A model generated the notes under the pieces. That model was not told where the DNA came from. It saw only the letters and a list, made by a program, of their open reading frames with translations, and ran no database searches. From an uncultured Pseudomonadales bacterium (GTDB taxonomy: Bacteria > Pseudomonadota > Gammaproteobacteria > Pseudomonadales > Azotimanducaceae): a stretch of 64,000 bases of DNA. The first letter of the stretch is position 1; every line of letters starts with the position of its first letter. The stretch is from assembly GCA_958296195.1 (NCBI GenBank), contig OY282455.1, positions 2,418,001 through 2,482,000 of the forward strand, in the 5' to 3' direction. A program made the position numbers and the translations under genes. Positions 18,777 to 26,581 of the stretch are shown piece after piece.

Positions 18777-18869
18777 TGCAATATCTGGAGAAGAACTGAG
18801 GAGGGTGGCCAGATCTGGTTGCTGGGCGGCACCCTGCAGGAAAAGGCAGATGTGCATATTCAGGCCGAA

Positions 18870-18975
18870 GGGAGGATGGCTCGGAAATCATTTCCGCAGC
18901 AAGGCGGGATGGCTTGGGAAATCATTTCCACCCGCGCCAAAGGCGGGATGGCCCGGAAACCATTTCCGCAGCCGT
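18870..18975. repeat. Three tandem palindrome-bearing repeats upstream of glpK
   Basis: Three imperfect units of 34-38 bp share a GGGATGGC box followed by the palindrome GGAAAYCATTTCC (cores at 18883-18895, 18917-18929 and 18955-18967). A fourth core, GGAAATGATTTCC, lies just after glpK at 20588-20600. The arrangement is like REP-type palindromic repeats or multiple operator sites. Confidence 0.65.
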
Positions 18976-19089
18976 GCCTTGCAGGAAAAATATCCCCGAT
19001 GTGCTCTGTCCATGCTGGGCCGGCGGCCTATGGCCCTACGGTCGCTGTTGTTGGAAACTGTGTGCAAGGAGATTTGCGGAGAACGCCCC

Positions 19090-20583
19090 ATGACGTTGAT
19101 TTTGGCCATAGACCAGGGCACCTCAAGCTCCCGCGGCATCGTCTTTGACATGGTCGCCGGCCGCATTCTGGGAGTGGGGCAGCGCCCCTTCGACCTGATC
19201 TTTCCTCGGGACGGCTGGGTGGAGCAGGCCCCGGAAGTGCTGTGGGGCACCACCTTGGAGGCGGGCCGGGCCGCCATTGCCGCCGCTGGGGTGGCGCCCA
19301 AGGACATCGCCGCCATCGGCGTCACCAATCAGCGGGAGACCGCCTTGGTTTGGGAGCGCACCACCGGCAAGTGCCTCCACAACGCCCTCGTCTGGCAGGA
19401 CCGGCGCACCGCCGGCCGCTGCAAGCGCATGGCCGCCGATGGCTTGGCGGACCGGGTTCGGGCCAAGACCGGCTTGGTGCTGGACCCTTACTTCTCCGGC
19501 ACCAAGCTCGCTTGGCTGCTGGACGAGGTTCCCGGCCTGCGCCGTCGCGCCGCAGCGGGGGAGCTCTGCTTCGGCACCGTTGACAGCTTCCTGCTCTGGC
19601 GGCTGACCAAGGGCCGCGTTCACGCCACCGACGCCACCAACGCCTCCAGAACCCAGCTTTTCGATATCGGTCGGCAGGCATGGGACGCCGAGTTGCTGGC
19701 CTACCATGACATTCCGCCGGCCATGCTGCCGGAAGTTCGCGACAGCGCCCATCCCTTCGGCGTGGCGGACGCCGAGTGGTTCGGTGCGGAGATCCCCATC
19801 CTTGGCATGGCGGGGGATCAGCAGGCCGCCCTAGTCGGCCAAGGCTGCTTCGCCGCGGGCGCCTGCAAAAGCACCTACGGCACCGGCTGCTTCGTCATGG
19901 CCAACACCGGCGCCGAGCGGGCCGCCAGCGGCAGCGGGCTGCTGACCACCGTGGCCTACCGCCTGAACGGCCAAACCACCTACGCCTTGGAGGGCAGCAT
20001 CTTCGTTGCCGGCGCCGCCGTCAAATGGCTGCGCGACCGACTGGGATTGATCGACGATGCGGCGCAAACCGAAGCGATGGCCGAAGCGATTGGCGGAGAC
20101 GCCGGCGGCGTCCATCTGGTGCCGGCCTTCACCGGATTGGGCGCCCCCCATTGGCGCCCCGATGCGCGGGGCGCCATCACCGGCCTCACCTTGGACAGCG
20201 GGCGCGAACGGATCGTCACCGCCGCCTTGCAAAGCGTCGCCTACCAAACCGCGGACTTGCTTGAAGCCATGGCCGCCGACGGCTCTGAGGTGGAGCAGCT
20301 CGCAGTCGATGGCGGCATGGCGGCCAACAACTGGCTTTGCCAATTTCTGGCTGACGTCCTCGACCGCCCCGTGCAGCGGCCCGCCATCATTGAGACCACG
20401 GCCCTAGGCGCCGCCACCTTGGCCGGTCTCGGCCTCGGCATGGATGCGGAAACCCTGCGCCAAGCCAGAGGCGCCGGCCGAACCTTCACCCCCGCCATGA
20501 CCGTCGCCAAGCGAACTGCCTTGATGCACGGCTGGCGCCGCGCCGTGCGGCAGGCCTTGGCTGGGGTGGGTAAAGACCCCTAG
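19090..20583 (+). CDS. glpK: Glycerol kinase
   Basis: The 497-residue FGGY kinase phosphorylates glycerol to glycerol-3-phosphate. It begins MTLILAIDQGTSSSRGIVFD; NQRETALVWER, the ATDATNASRTQLFD segment and GMAGDQQAALVGQGCF, KSTYGTGCF and DGGMAANNW are all GlpK signatures. The ATG at 19090 has GGAG eight bases upstream; the frame stays open to 18805, but that extension encodes repeat sequence and is unlikely to be translated. No glpF or glpD is adjacent. Palindromic repeats flank the gene on both sides. Confidence 0.95.
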   Translation: MTLILAIDQGTSSSRGIVFDMVAGRILGVGQRPFDLIFPRDGWVEQAPEVLWGTTLEAGRAAIAAAGVAPKDIAAIGVTNQRETALVWERTTGKCLHNALVWQDRRTAGRCKRMAADGLADRVRAKTGLVLDPYFSGTKLAWLLDEVPGLRRRAAAGELCFGTVDSFLLWRLTKGRVHATDATNASRTQLFDIGRQAWDAELLAYHDIPPAMLPEVRDSAHPFGVADAEWFGAEIPILGMAGDQQAALVGQGCFAAGACKSTYGTGCFVMANTGAERAASGSGLLTTVAYRLNGQTTYALEGSIFVAGAAVKWLRDRLGLIDDAAQTEAMAEAIGGDAGGVHLVPAFTGLGAPHWRPDARGAITGLTLDSGRERIVTAALQSVAYQTADLLEAMAADGSEVEQLAVDGGMAANNWLCQFLADVLDRPVQRPAIIETTALGAATLAGLGLGMDAETLRQARGAGRTFTPAMTVAKRTALMHGWRRAVRQALAGVGKDP

Positions 20584-20587
20584 CAGG

Positions 20588-20600
20588 GGAAATGATTTCC
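20588..20600. repeat. Fourth copy of the GGAAATNATTTCC palindrome, after glpK
   Basis: A perfect palindrome-like core GGAAATGATTTCC lies five bases past the glpK stop and matches the three cores upstream of the gene. It lies between the convergent glpK and argF genes and might act in transcript ending, but no T-tract follows. Confidence 0.5.
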
Positions 20601-20636
20601 TAGGCTGTCCCTGCGCCGTAAAGGGCCTTGGCTGGG

Positions 20637-21542
20637 CTAAAAGACCCCTAGCAGGAACTCCAGCAGGGCTTTTTGGCTGTGCAGGCGGTTGCCGGCGGCC
20701 ACCCAGGCGCCGCTGCGCGGATCGTCGAGCACCGTGTGGTTGACCTCTTCGCCGCGGTGGGCCGGCAGGCAGTGCAGGAACAGGGCGTTGGCCGCCGCTT
20801 GGTCGAGCAAAGCTTCGTTGACTTGATAGGGCGCGAAGCGCTCCCGCCGCTGCGCCGTCTCCTCTTCATGGCCCATGGAAGACCAGACGTCGGTGACGAC
20901 GAGGTCTGCGCCTTCCACGGCCTCGTGCGGGGACTGCACCAAGGCGGCGTTGCCGGCCGGCGCCAGCAACTCCGCGGCCGGCTCGTAGCCGGAGGGGCAG
21001 GCGATGCGCAGATCAAAGCCCCATTGCCGGGCGGCGTTGATGTAGGAGTTGCACATGTTGTAGCCGTCGCCGAGGAAGGCCACGCGGCGCCCGGCCACCG
21101 GGCCGCGCAGCTCCTCGAAGGTTTGCATGTCCGCCAGCAGTTGGCAGGGATGGTGCTGAGCCGTCATGGCGTTGATGACGGGGATGGCGGCGGCTTCGGC
21201 GAGGCTCTGCACGTCCTCGTGGCTGGTGCTGCGGATCATCAGGACATCGACCATCTCCGAGAGCACTCGGGCCGTGTCGGCGATGGGTTCGCCGCGGCCG
21301 AACTGGCTGTCCGCCGGACTTAGGAAGATCAGGCTGCCACCGAGTTGCTGCATCCCGGCCTCAAAGGCCACCCTTGTGCGGGTGCTCTGCAACTGCATGA
21401 TGAGCGCCCCGGTGTACCCGACGAGGGAGCGCCGCGCCGTTCCCGCCCGTTGCTGACGCTTGAGTTCCGCAGCGCGTTGGGTCAGCGCCCGGAGTTCCTG
21501 CGGGGAACAGTCAAGCAGCGTGAGGAAATCCCGCTTCGCCAT
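20637..21542 (-). CDS. argF: Ornithine carbamoyltransferase
   Basis: The 301-residue enzyme joins carbamoyl phosphate and ornithine to give citrulline. STRTR (carbamoyl-phosphate loop), HPCQLLADMQT and HCLPAHRGEEV are all present. The residues just before STRTR are LQ rather than the usual KP. It lies 15 bp downstream of argD on the same strand, forming an argD-argF operon. argG is elsewhere in the window at 58 kb. A canonical length and all motifs support function. Confidence 0.95.
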   Translation of the reverse strand: MAKRDFLTLLDCSPQELRALTQRAAELKRQQRAGTARRSLVGYTGALIMQLQSTRTRVAFEAGMQQLGGSLIFLSPADSQFGRGEPIADTARVLSEMVDVLMIRSTSHEDVQSLAEAAAIPVINAMTAQHHPCQLLADMQTFEELRGPVAGRRVAFLGDGYNMCNSYINAARQWGFDLRIACPSGYEPAAELLAPAGNAALVQSPHEAVEGADLVVTDVWSSMGHEEETAQRRERFAPYQVNEALLDQAAANALFLHCLPAHRGEEVNHTVLDDPRSGAWVAAGNRLHSQKALLEFLLGVF

Positions 21543-21557
21543 GATGGGGCCTCGAGA

Positions 21558-22718
21558 TCAGTTTTGCAGCAGGGCGGCGACTTGCTTGACCAGCTCGTCG
21601 GCTTCGGCGTCGGTCAGGATCAAGGGCGGCAGCAGGCGCACCACCTGCTCACCGATTTGGTTGATGAGAACGCCGGCCTCAAGCCCCGCCTGAACCAGCC
21701 CAGGACGAGGCTCGTTCAGTTCCACGGCGATCATCAGCCCCTTGCCGCGCACCTCCTTGAGGAGGTTGCTGCCGGCCAACGCCCGGCGCAGCCCGTTCTG
21801 AATGCGCTCGCCCAGTTCGGCGGCCCGGGGCATGAGGTTGTCCCGCTCCAGCGTGTCGAGCACGGCGTGGGCGGCGGCGCAGGCCAGGGGATTGCCGCCG
21901 AAGGTGGAGGCGTGGTGCCCCGGCTGGAAAAGCTCGGCGGCGGCGCCTCGGGCCAGGCAAACGCCGATGGGCACACCGTTGCCCAAGCCCTTGGCCGTGG
22001 TCGCCACATCCGGCAGGATGCCGCTGTGTTGGTAGGCGAAGAAGGCGCCGGTTCTGCCGTTGCCGGTTTGCACCTCGTCCAGCATCAGCAGCCAGCGGTT
22101 GGCGTCGCAAATGCGTCGCAGCGCCTCTAAATAGCCGGCGTCGGGAATGTTGACGCCGCCCTCGCCTTGGATCGGCTCCACGAACACGGCCGCCACATTG
22201 GGGTTGTTGGCGGCGATTCGCTCCACGGCGGCCACGTCGTTGAACGGCGCCCGGGCGAAGCCGGTCAGCAACGGCTCGAACCCGGCCTGCACCTTGCGCT
22301 GCCCAGTGGCGGTCAGGGTGGCCATGGTGCGTCCGTGAAAGCTGGATTCCGTGACCAGCACATCGGGCTTTTTGATGCCCAACTGATGGCCGTGCAGCCG
22401 GGCGATCTTGAGGGCGGCCTCGTTGGCCTCCGCGCCGGAGTTGGCGAAGAAGGTCCGGTCCATGCCGGAAAGCGCCGCCAACCGGTCGGCAAGTTCAGCC
22501 TGCAGGGGAATTTCGTAGAGGTTGGAGGTGTGCAGCAGGGCGCCGGCTTGGTTGCGCAACGCCTCGGCGACGGCGGGATGGGCGTGGCCGAGGCCGCATA
22601 CGGCGAGGCCGCAGAGCGCATCGAGGTAGCGCTTGCCGTCCTTGTCCGTCAGGTAGGCGCCGGCGCCCTTGACGAAGGCGACCGGCAGGCGGGCGTAGGT
22701 GTTCATCAGGTGGCTCAT
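21558..22718 (-). CDS. argD: Acetylornithine aminotransferase
   Basis: The 386-residue class III PLP aminotransferase opens with NTYARLPVAFVKGAGAYLTD, the usual ArgD start. It has NSGAEANEAALKIAR, EPIQGEGGV, LDEVQTGNGRTG and the PLP lysine in TTAKGLGNGVPIG. It converts N-acetylglutamate semialdehyde to N-acetylornithine, and may also serve lysine synthesis. It is the first gene of argDF. The 178 bp upstream (22719-22896), shared with the porin 3' end, show no clear ARG box by eye. Confidence 0.93.
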   Translation of the reverse strand: MSHLMNTYARLPVAFVKGAGAYLTDKDGKRYLDALCGLAVCGLGHAHPAVAEALRNQAGALLHTSNLYEIPLQAELADRLAALSGMDRTFFANSGAEANEAALKIARLHGHQLGIKKPDVLVTESSFHGRTMATLTATGQRKVQAGFEPLLTGFARAPFNDVAAVERIAANNPNVAAVFVEPIQGEGGVNIPDAGYLEALRRICDANRWLLMLDEVQTGNGRTGAFFAYQHSGILPDVATTAKGLGNGVPIGVCLARGAAAELFQPGHHASTFGGNPLACAAAHAVLDTLERDNLMPRAAELGERIQNGLRRALAGSNLLKEVRGKGLMIAVELNEPRPGLVQAGLEAGVLINQIGEQVVRLLPPLILTDAEADELVKQVAALLQN

Positions 22719-22896
22719 GGCCGGAGCATCCTTGGATCAGCGCCAAACGGCCAATAATAGGAGAGGTTGGGTGCTTCGGCAAACATCTGCACGACATCCC
22801 GAACAGCCAAAATGGACGATTGCGGGCGCTTGCGGCGATGCGCCCTTGCATCGCGGCCGGCTTAGGCGCCGCTGCCGCCCGCCACTTGGCTGCGGA

Positions 22897-24141
22897 CTAG
22901 AGGGCGAACTGCACCCAAGCCCAGAACTTGGTGGCGTCAACCGCGGTGGCGCCGGTGTTGGAGGCGTTGCGGTCGGCGTTGTAGTCGGCGAACTTGAAGC
23001 CGACCGCCACGCGCTCCGTGGGCTTGGCGGTGGCCATGAAGCCCCATTCCTGGCCGTAGTCGAAGGAGCCCTTTTCGGAGCCTAAGGTGTGGTAGGCCAC
23101 CAACAGCGCAACTGGGCCGAGTTGGGCCTTCGCTGTCAGGTAGGTGTCCAACACGCCGGTTGCCGGGGTGGCGAGGAATTTGTCCGTCCAACCCTGGTAG
23201 CCGTGCAGGGTGGCCAGGGGAGTGCTGAAGCCGACCGTGCCGTCCCCCTCCAGCCGTTCATGACTGAACTTCACCGTCAGGTTTTGCCAATTCGGCAAGC
23301 CGACGCCCAAGTCGAGCAGCCAGTAGGACAGGGAGAGATCGTTCGGGTTGTCGCCGACATCCTTCTGCTTGGCGCCCTCAACGGCGTAGATTAGGTTGGC
23401 GGAGTCGTTCAGCGCCCACTGGCCGGCCGCCCTTAAGCCCACCGTGCGCGTCGATAGGTTGACGGCGTTGGTGAAGTCCAAGTCATAGAAGTAGCCCTCT
23501 ATGGCGGCGCCGCCAAAGCCTGAATAGACCGCCCGCGCCACCCAGGCGTCCAGATCATGGTCGCTGCGGTTGGGCAGCTTGTTGTCTTCGCCGAAGATTC
23601 GGTTGACGTTGTAAATGTAGCCGGCGTTGATGGTCAGGCCCTCAATGGAGTTGTTTTCAACATGGAAGCCGTCGAAGGACTGACGGTTTTGCCGCCAAGC
23701 CACGCTGCCAAGGTAGCGGTTGGCCGGATAGGGCCGATGCACGATCATTTGGCGGCCGTAGCGGATCTGGGTGCCCGGCAGCCCGGTGAACTGCACATAG
23801 GCCTGATCGACCTCCGTGCCCTCCGGGTCCGCCACCACGGCGTACTGCGTCTTGCCGTTGCTGCCGCCGTCGTTGAACTTCTCGCCGCCAATGGCGGAGA
23901 CGTGCTCCACCTCCGCAGTGAGGCTCCAGCCCATGACCTCCGCGCTGTCGTAGCGGAACGCCGCCCGCAGGGTGGACGCCTTGGCGTTGCGGTTGATGTT
24001 GTCGTCAACGCCCTCAAAGCGGTAGCGCAGGTTCAGCCCCCAGTCCCCTTGCGCCCACTCCGGCAAGTCCGCGGGCTGCGCTTGGGCCGAAAGAGCCAAC
24101 ACAGCGCCAATCAGCCCAACGAGGCGAACCGTCGTCACCAT
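22897..24141 (-). CDS. Outer-membrane beta-barrel, alginate-export/porin-like
   Basis: The 414-residue protein has a signal peptide (MVTTVRLVGLIGAVLALSAQAQ) followed by NLRYRFEGVDD and alternating amphipathic strands, including IRYGRQMIVHRPYPANRYLG, SFDGFHVENN and FKFADYNADRNA. These resemble alginate-export-type porins of 16-18 strands. The C-terminus WAWVQFAL ends in Leu rather than the usual Phe, though an aromatic precedes it. AAGGGGC lies about 15 bases before the ATG. The transported solute is unknown. Confidence 0.75.
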   Translation of the reverse strand: MVTTVRLVGLIGAVLALSAQAQPADLPEWAQGDWGLNLRYRFEGVDDNINRNAKASTLRAAFRYDSAEVMGWSLTAEVEHVSAIGGEKFNDGGSNGKTQYAVVADPEGTEVDQAYVQFTGLPGTQIRYGRQMIVHRPYPANRYLGSVAWRQNRQSFDGFHVENNSIEGLTINAGYIYNVNRIFGEDNKLPNRSDHDLDAWVARAVYSGFGGAAIEGYFYDLDFTNAVNLSTRTVGLRAAGQWALNDSANLIYAVEGAKQKDVGDNPNDLSLSYWLLDLGVGLPNWQNLTVKFSHERLEGDGTVGFSTPLATLHGYQGWTDKFLATPATGVLDTYLTAKAQLGPVALLVAYHTLGSEKGSFDYGQEWGFMATAKPTERVAVGFKFADYNADRNASNTGATAVDATKFWAWVQFAL

Positions 24142-24286
24142 AATCCATTGCCCCTTGCGCGAATGGGGGCACCCTACATACTAATGCGCCGTTCTGCAAA
24201 TCCCGATCTTGCTGAGCGACGACCCCGCCAAAGCCGCCTGCTGCGACCTTGAGGACCGGCCTGCCGAGCATCCCTTGGCTGCCAGG

Positions 24287-24748
24287 CTAGCCTAACAGCT
24301 TGACAACGATGGTGGCAATGCCGCTGACGACGCCGGCGGTGACGCCAACGGCGGCAAGGGTGGTCTTGAGAAACGTCATGGCTTGCTGCCGCAGCGCATC
24401 CATCAGATCGGCCTTTTGGTTGTGGATCGCCCCCATCAACCTAGCTTCAAGGGCGGCAAGCCTCTCATCGAGTATGTCTTGGTGGGCGGCAAGCCTCTCA
24501 TCAAGTATGTCTTGGTGGGCGGCGAGCCTTGCGTCCAGCTTGCCTTCATGGGCGGCGAGCCTTGCGTCCAGCTTGCCTTCATGGGCGGCAAGCCTTTCAT
24601 TCAGCCTGCCTTCCAAGGCGTCCAGATCGGCCTTTGTGGCTAGGTCGGCGGTCGCGTCCCGAACGACGTTGGCGACAGCCTCCGCTTGGCCGTTCGCCAT
24701 GCCCGCCCTTTCCAGAGCTTTGGCGGCGGCGAGAGTGTCGATGGTCAT
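24287..24748 (-). CDS. Coiled-coil membrane-anchored protein with 11-residue repeats (DUF1640-like)
   Basis: The 153-residue protein starts with DTLAAAKALERAGMANGQAEAVANVV, the DUF1640/CCDC90-like N-terminus. Then come five near-identical hendecads (ERLAAHEGKLD, ARLAAHEGKLD, ARLAAHQDILD, ERLAAHQDILD, ERLAALEARLM) forming a coiled coil, and a C-terminal helix (TTLAAVGVTAGVVSGIATIVVKLLG). The ATG at 24748 follows AAGGGGC. A shorter relative with the same N-terminal pattern lies at 55348. The function of this family in bacteria is not established. Confidence 0.75.
   Translation of the reverse strand: MTIDTLAAAKALERAGMANGQAEAVANVVRDATADLATKADLDALEGRLNERLAAHEGKLDARLAAHEGKLDARLAAHQDILDERLAAHQDILDERLAALEARLMGAIHNQKADLMDALRQQAMTFLKTTLAAVGVTAGVVSGIATIVVKLLG
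24451..24615. repeat. Five tandem 33-bp repeats inside the coiled-coil gene
   Basis: GGGCGGCAAGCC or its GAGCC variant recurs with exact 33-bp period at 24451, 24484, 24517, 24550 and 24583, encoding 11-residue heptad-like units. Units 1-2 and units 3-4 are almost identical as pairs, suggesting recent stepwise duplication; copy number may vary between strains. Confidence 0.85.
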
Positions 24749-24840
24749 GGCTTGCCCCTTGATGGGCGCTGCTTGCTTGGCAGGATAGCGCGGTGGCGCT
24801 TGGTGCGTCAACCACTGGATTGGGCCTAGTCCACGCGACC

Positions 24841-24987
24841 AGCGGCGGTTCGGCGCGGACATTGTGGGGGCGCTATCGAAGCTGATTGAGGGAGTGGAAG
24901 ATCCCGACCGCCTCGCGGAGGTGGGGGACTTCGTTGTGGATTGCGCCACCGGGACTGAACTGCTGGCCCGCACCGACCGCGCCTGAA
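24841..24987 (+). pseudogene. Remnant of an Rpn-family nuclease C-terminus
   Basis: The plus-strand frame ending in TGA at 24985-24987 reads ...GALSKLIEGVEDPDRLAEVG followed by DFVVDCATGTELLART. This resembles the C-terminal helix of Rpn nucleases and the LVGLLDSL...DRVGEWILECSNGDELLSRV ending of the intact gene at 1651-2718. No start codon or nuclease core accompanies it, so it is a decayed fragment. The rest of 24749-25035 shows nothing else. Confidence 0.55.
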
Positions 24988-25035
24988 CGCCCCATTCGGA
25001 TGCCCGGTGTGGTTCCGGACTCTGCGCCGCTGCGC

Positions 25036-26448
25036 TCAGTCGCCGAAGGGGATGCCCTCCCTGTGCAGCCCGGCCATGACCGCTTCAATGGATTCGCGGA
25101 GGATGTTGACCATTTCGTCGATCCCCTCCCTGGTTAGGATCAAGGCTGGGGACAACACGCACAGGTTGTCGATGAGCCGCACGATCATCCCCCGCGCTTG
25201 GGTCTCGCGGTCGATGCGCTTTTCGATGGCAACCTGCTCCGGGAAGAGCGCCTTGGTGCGCCGGTCCTGCACCAGCTCCACGCAGAGCATGAAGTGGCTG
25301 CCGCGCACGTCCCCGACGATGAGCAGGTCGGCTAGGGTTTGCAGGCGCTTGAGGAAGTAGGGGCCGGTCTGGCGCACCCGCCCGCAGAGGTCCTCCCGCT
25401 GCATCACTTCGATGTTGGCCAGGGCCACGGCGCAGGCCGCGGCGTGGCCGGAATAGGTGAACCCGTGGGCAAAGCCGCCGCCGTCCGCACGGGGTTTGGA
25501 CAAGCCCGCGTAAACCCGCTCCGACACTAGGGTGGCGCCCAGCGGCATGTAGCCGGAGGTGATGCCCTTGGCCACGGTGATCATGTCCGGCACCACGCCG
25601 AAGACGGCTTCGCTGGCGAAGAAGTGGCCCAGCCGCCCGAAGCCGGTGACCACCTCGTCGGAGACGTAGAGAATGTCGTTCGCTTCGCACACCGCCTTCA
25701 TGCGCTGGTGGTAGCCGGCCGGCGCCACCAAAACCCCGCCGGCCCCCATGATCGGCTCGGCGAAGAAGGCGGCGATGCGGTCCGCGCCGAGTTCGGCCAC
25801 CTTGCCCTCGAACTCCTCCACTAGATGGTCGCAGTAGGCCGCCTCGCCATTGCTGCCGGGCGGCATCCGGTAGCAGTTGGGGGCGGACAGGTAATGCACC
25901 AGTCCGTCCGGGCTGTGGAAGCCGCGCTTGTCGCTCATCTTGCCGGACAGGGCGGCGCTTAGGTAAGTGCTGCCGTGGTAGGCGTTGCGCCGGGAGATGA
26001 ACAGCCGCTTGGACGGCTTGCCCTGGTTGTTGAAGTAGTAGTGGGCGGTGCGCCCGGCGGTGTCGTTGGCGACGGAGCCGCCGGTGCTGTAGAAGACATG
26101 GTTGAGGTCCCCAGGCGTGAGTTCCGCCAGCTTGGCGGCGAGCTGCGCGGCCGGCGGGTTGCCCAAGTCCGTGAAGTAGGAGTATTGCGGCAGTTCCGCC
26201 AGCTGTTTGGTGGCGGCGTCGATCAGCTCTTGGCGGCCGAAGCCGACGTTGGCGAACCAAAGCCCGCCGATGCCGTCGATGAACTTGCGCCCCTCGGCAT
26301 CCCAAACATGCGCTCCCTCGCCGCGCACCATGATGGTGGCGCCGGTCTGCGGCCAATCCTCGAAGTCCGGCCAAGGATGGATGCAGTGGTCGAGGTCGGC
26401 TTGGCGCAGCTCCTCCGCGTCATAATTCATCAGCGCTGACAACTCCAT
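25036..26448 (-). CDS. Class III aminotransferase (probable beta-alanine/omega-amino acid:pyruvate type)
   Basis: The 470-residue PLP enzyme has the omega-transaminase layout: HPWPDFEDWPQTGATIMVRG near the start, YSTGGSVANDTAGR, RRNAYHGSTYLSAALSG, SDEVVTGFGRLG and the PLP lysine in ITVAKGITSGYMPLGA. Such enzymes move the amino group of beta-alanine, putrescine or similar amines to pyruvate. It was probably originally adjacent to the beta-ureidopropionase gene, whose 3' end is duplicated 45 bp upstream of this gene. That context favours removing beta-alanine or 3-aminoisobutyrate made by pyrimidine breakdown. Exact substrate is inference. Confidence 0.85.
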   Translation of the reverse strand: MELSALMNYDAEELRQADLDHCIHPWPDFEDWPQTGATIMVRGEGAHVWDAEGRKFIDGIGGLWFANVGFGRQELIDAATKQLAELPQYSYFTDLGNPPAAQLAAKLAELTPGDLNHVFYSTGGSVANDTAGRTAHYYFNNQGKPSKRLFISRRNAYHGSTYLSAALSGKMSDKRGFHSPDGLVHYLSAPNCYRMPPGSNGEAAYCDHLVEEFEGKVAELGADRIAAFFAEPIMGAGGVLVAPAGYHQRMKAVCEANDILYVSDEVVTGFGRLGHFFASEAVFGVVPDMITVAKGITSGYMPLGATLVSERVYAGLSKPRADGGGFAHGFTYSGHAAACAVALANIEVMQREDLCGRVRQTGPYFLKRLQTLADLLIVGDVRGSHFMLCVELVQDRRTKALFPEQVAIEKRIDRETQARGMIVRLIDNLCVLSPALILTREGIDEMVNILRESIEAVMAGLHREGIPFGD

Positions 26449-26493
26449 GCTCCCGATCGGCTTCGTTGGTCGGGAGGCGAGTGTAGCCCAAGG

Positions 26494-26537
26494 AGCGGCC
26501 TTTCAGTTAGGGGGCGACCAAGGTTTCGCAGGCGTCC
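26494..26537. repeat. Left 44-bp direct repeat bounding the 3.3-kb island
   Basis: This sequence equals 29849-29892 at 41 of 44 positions with a constant offset of 3355 bp. On the minus strand it encodes DACETLVAP and stop, a near-copy of the last codons of the beta-ureidopropionase (DAYETLVAP) plus bases past its stop. It therefore marks where that gene's 3' end was duplicated. Confidence 0.9.
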
Positions 26538-26581
26538 CCGATGAGGGCCGAGCCGGGGCCCGCACGCCGTGGCCAAGGCGG

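Noticed and set aside
24451-24615. 33-bp repeats as a CRISPR array
   Set aside because: The repeats are contiguous without spacers and lie in frame inside a coiled-coil gene.
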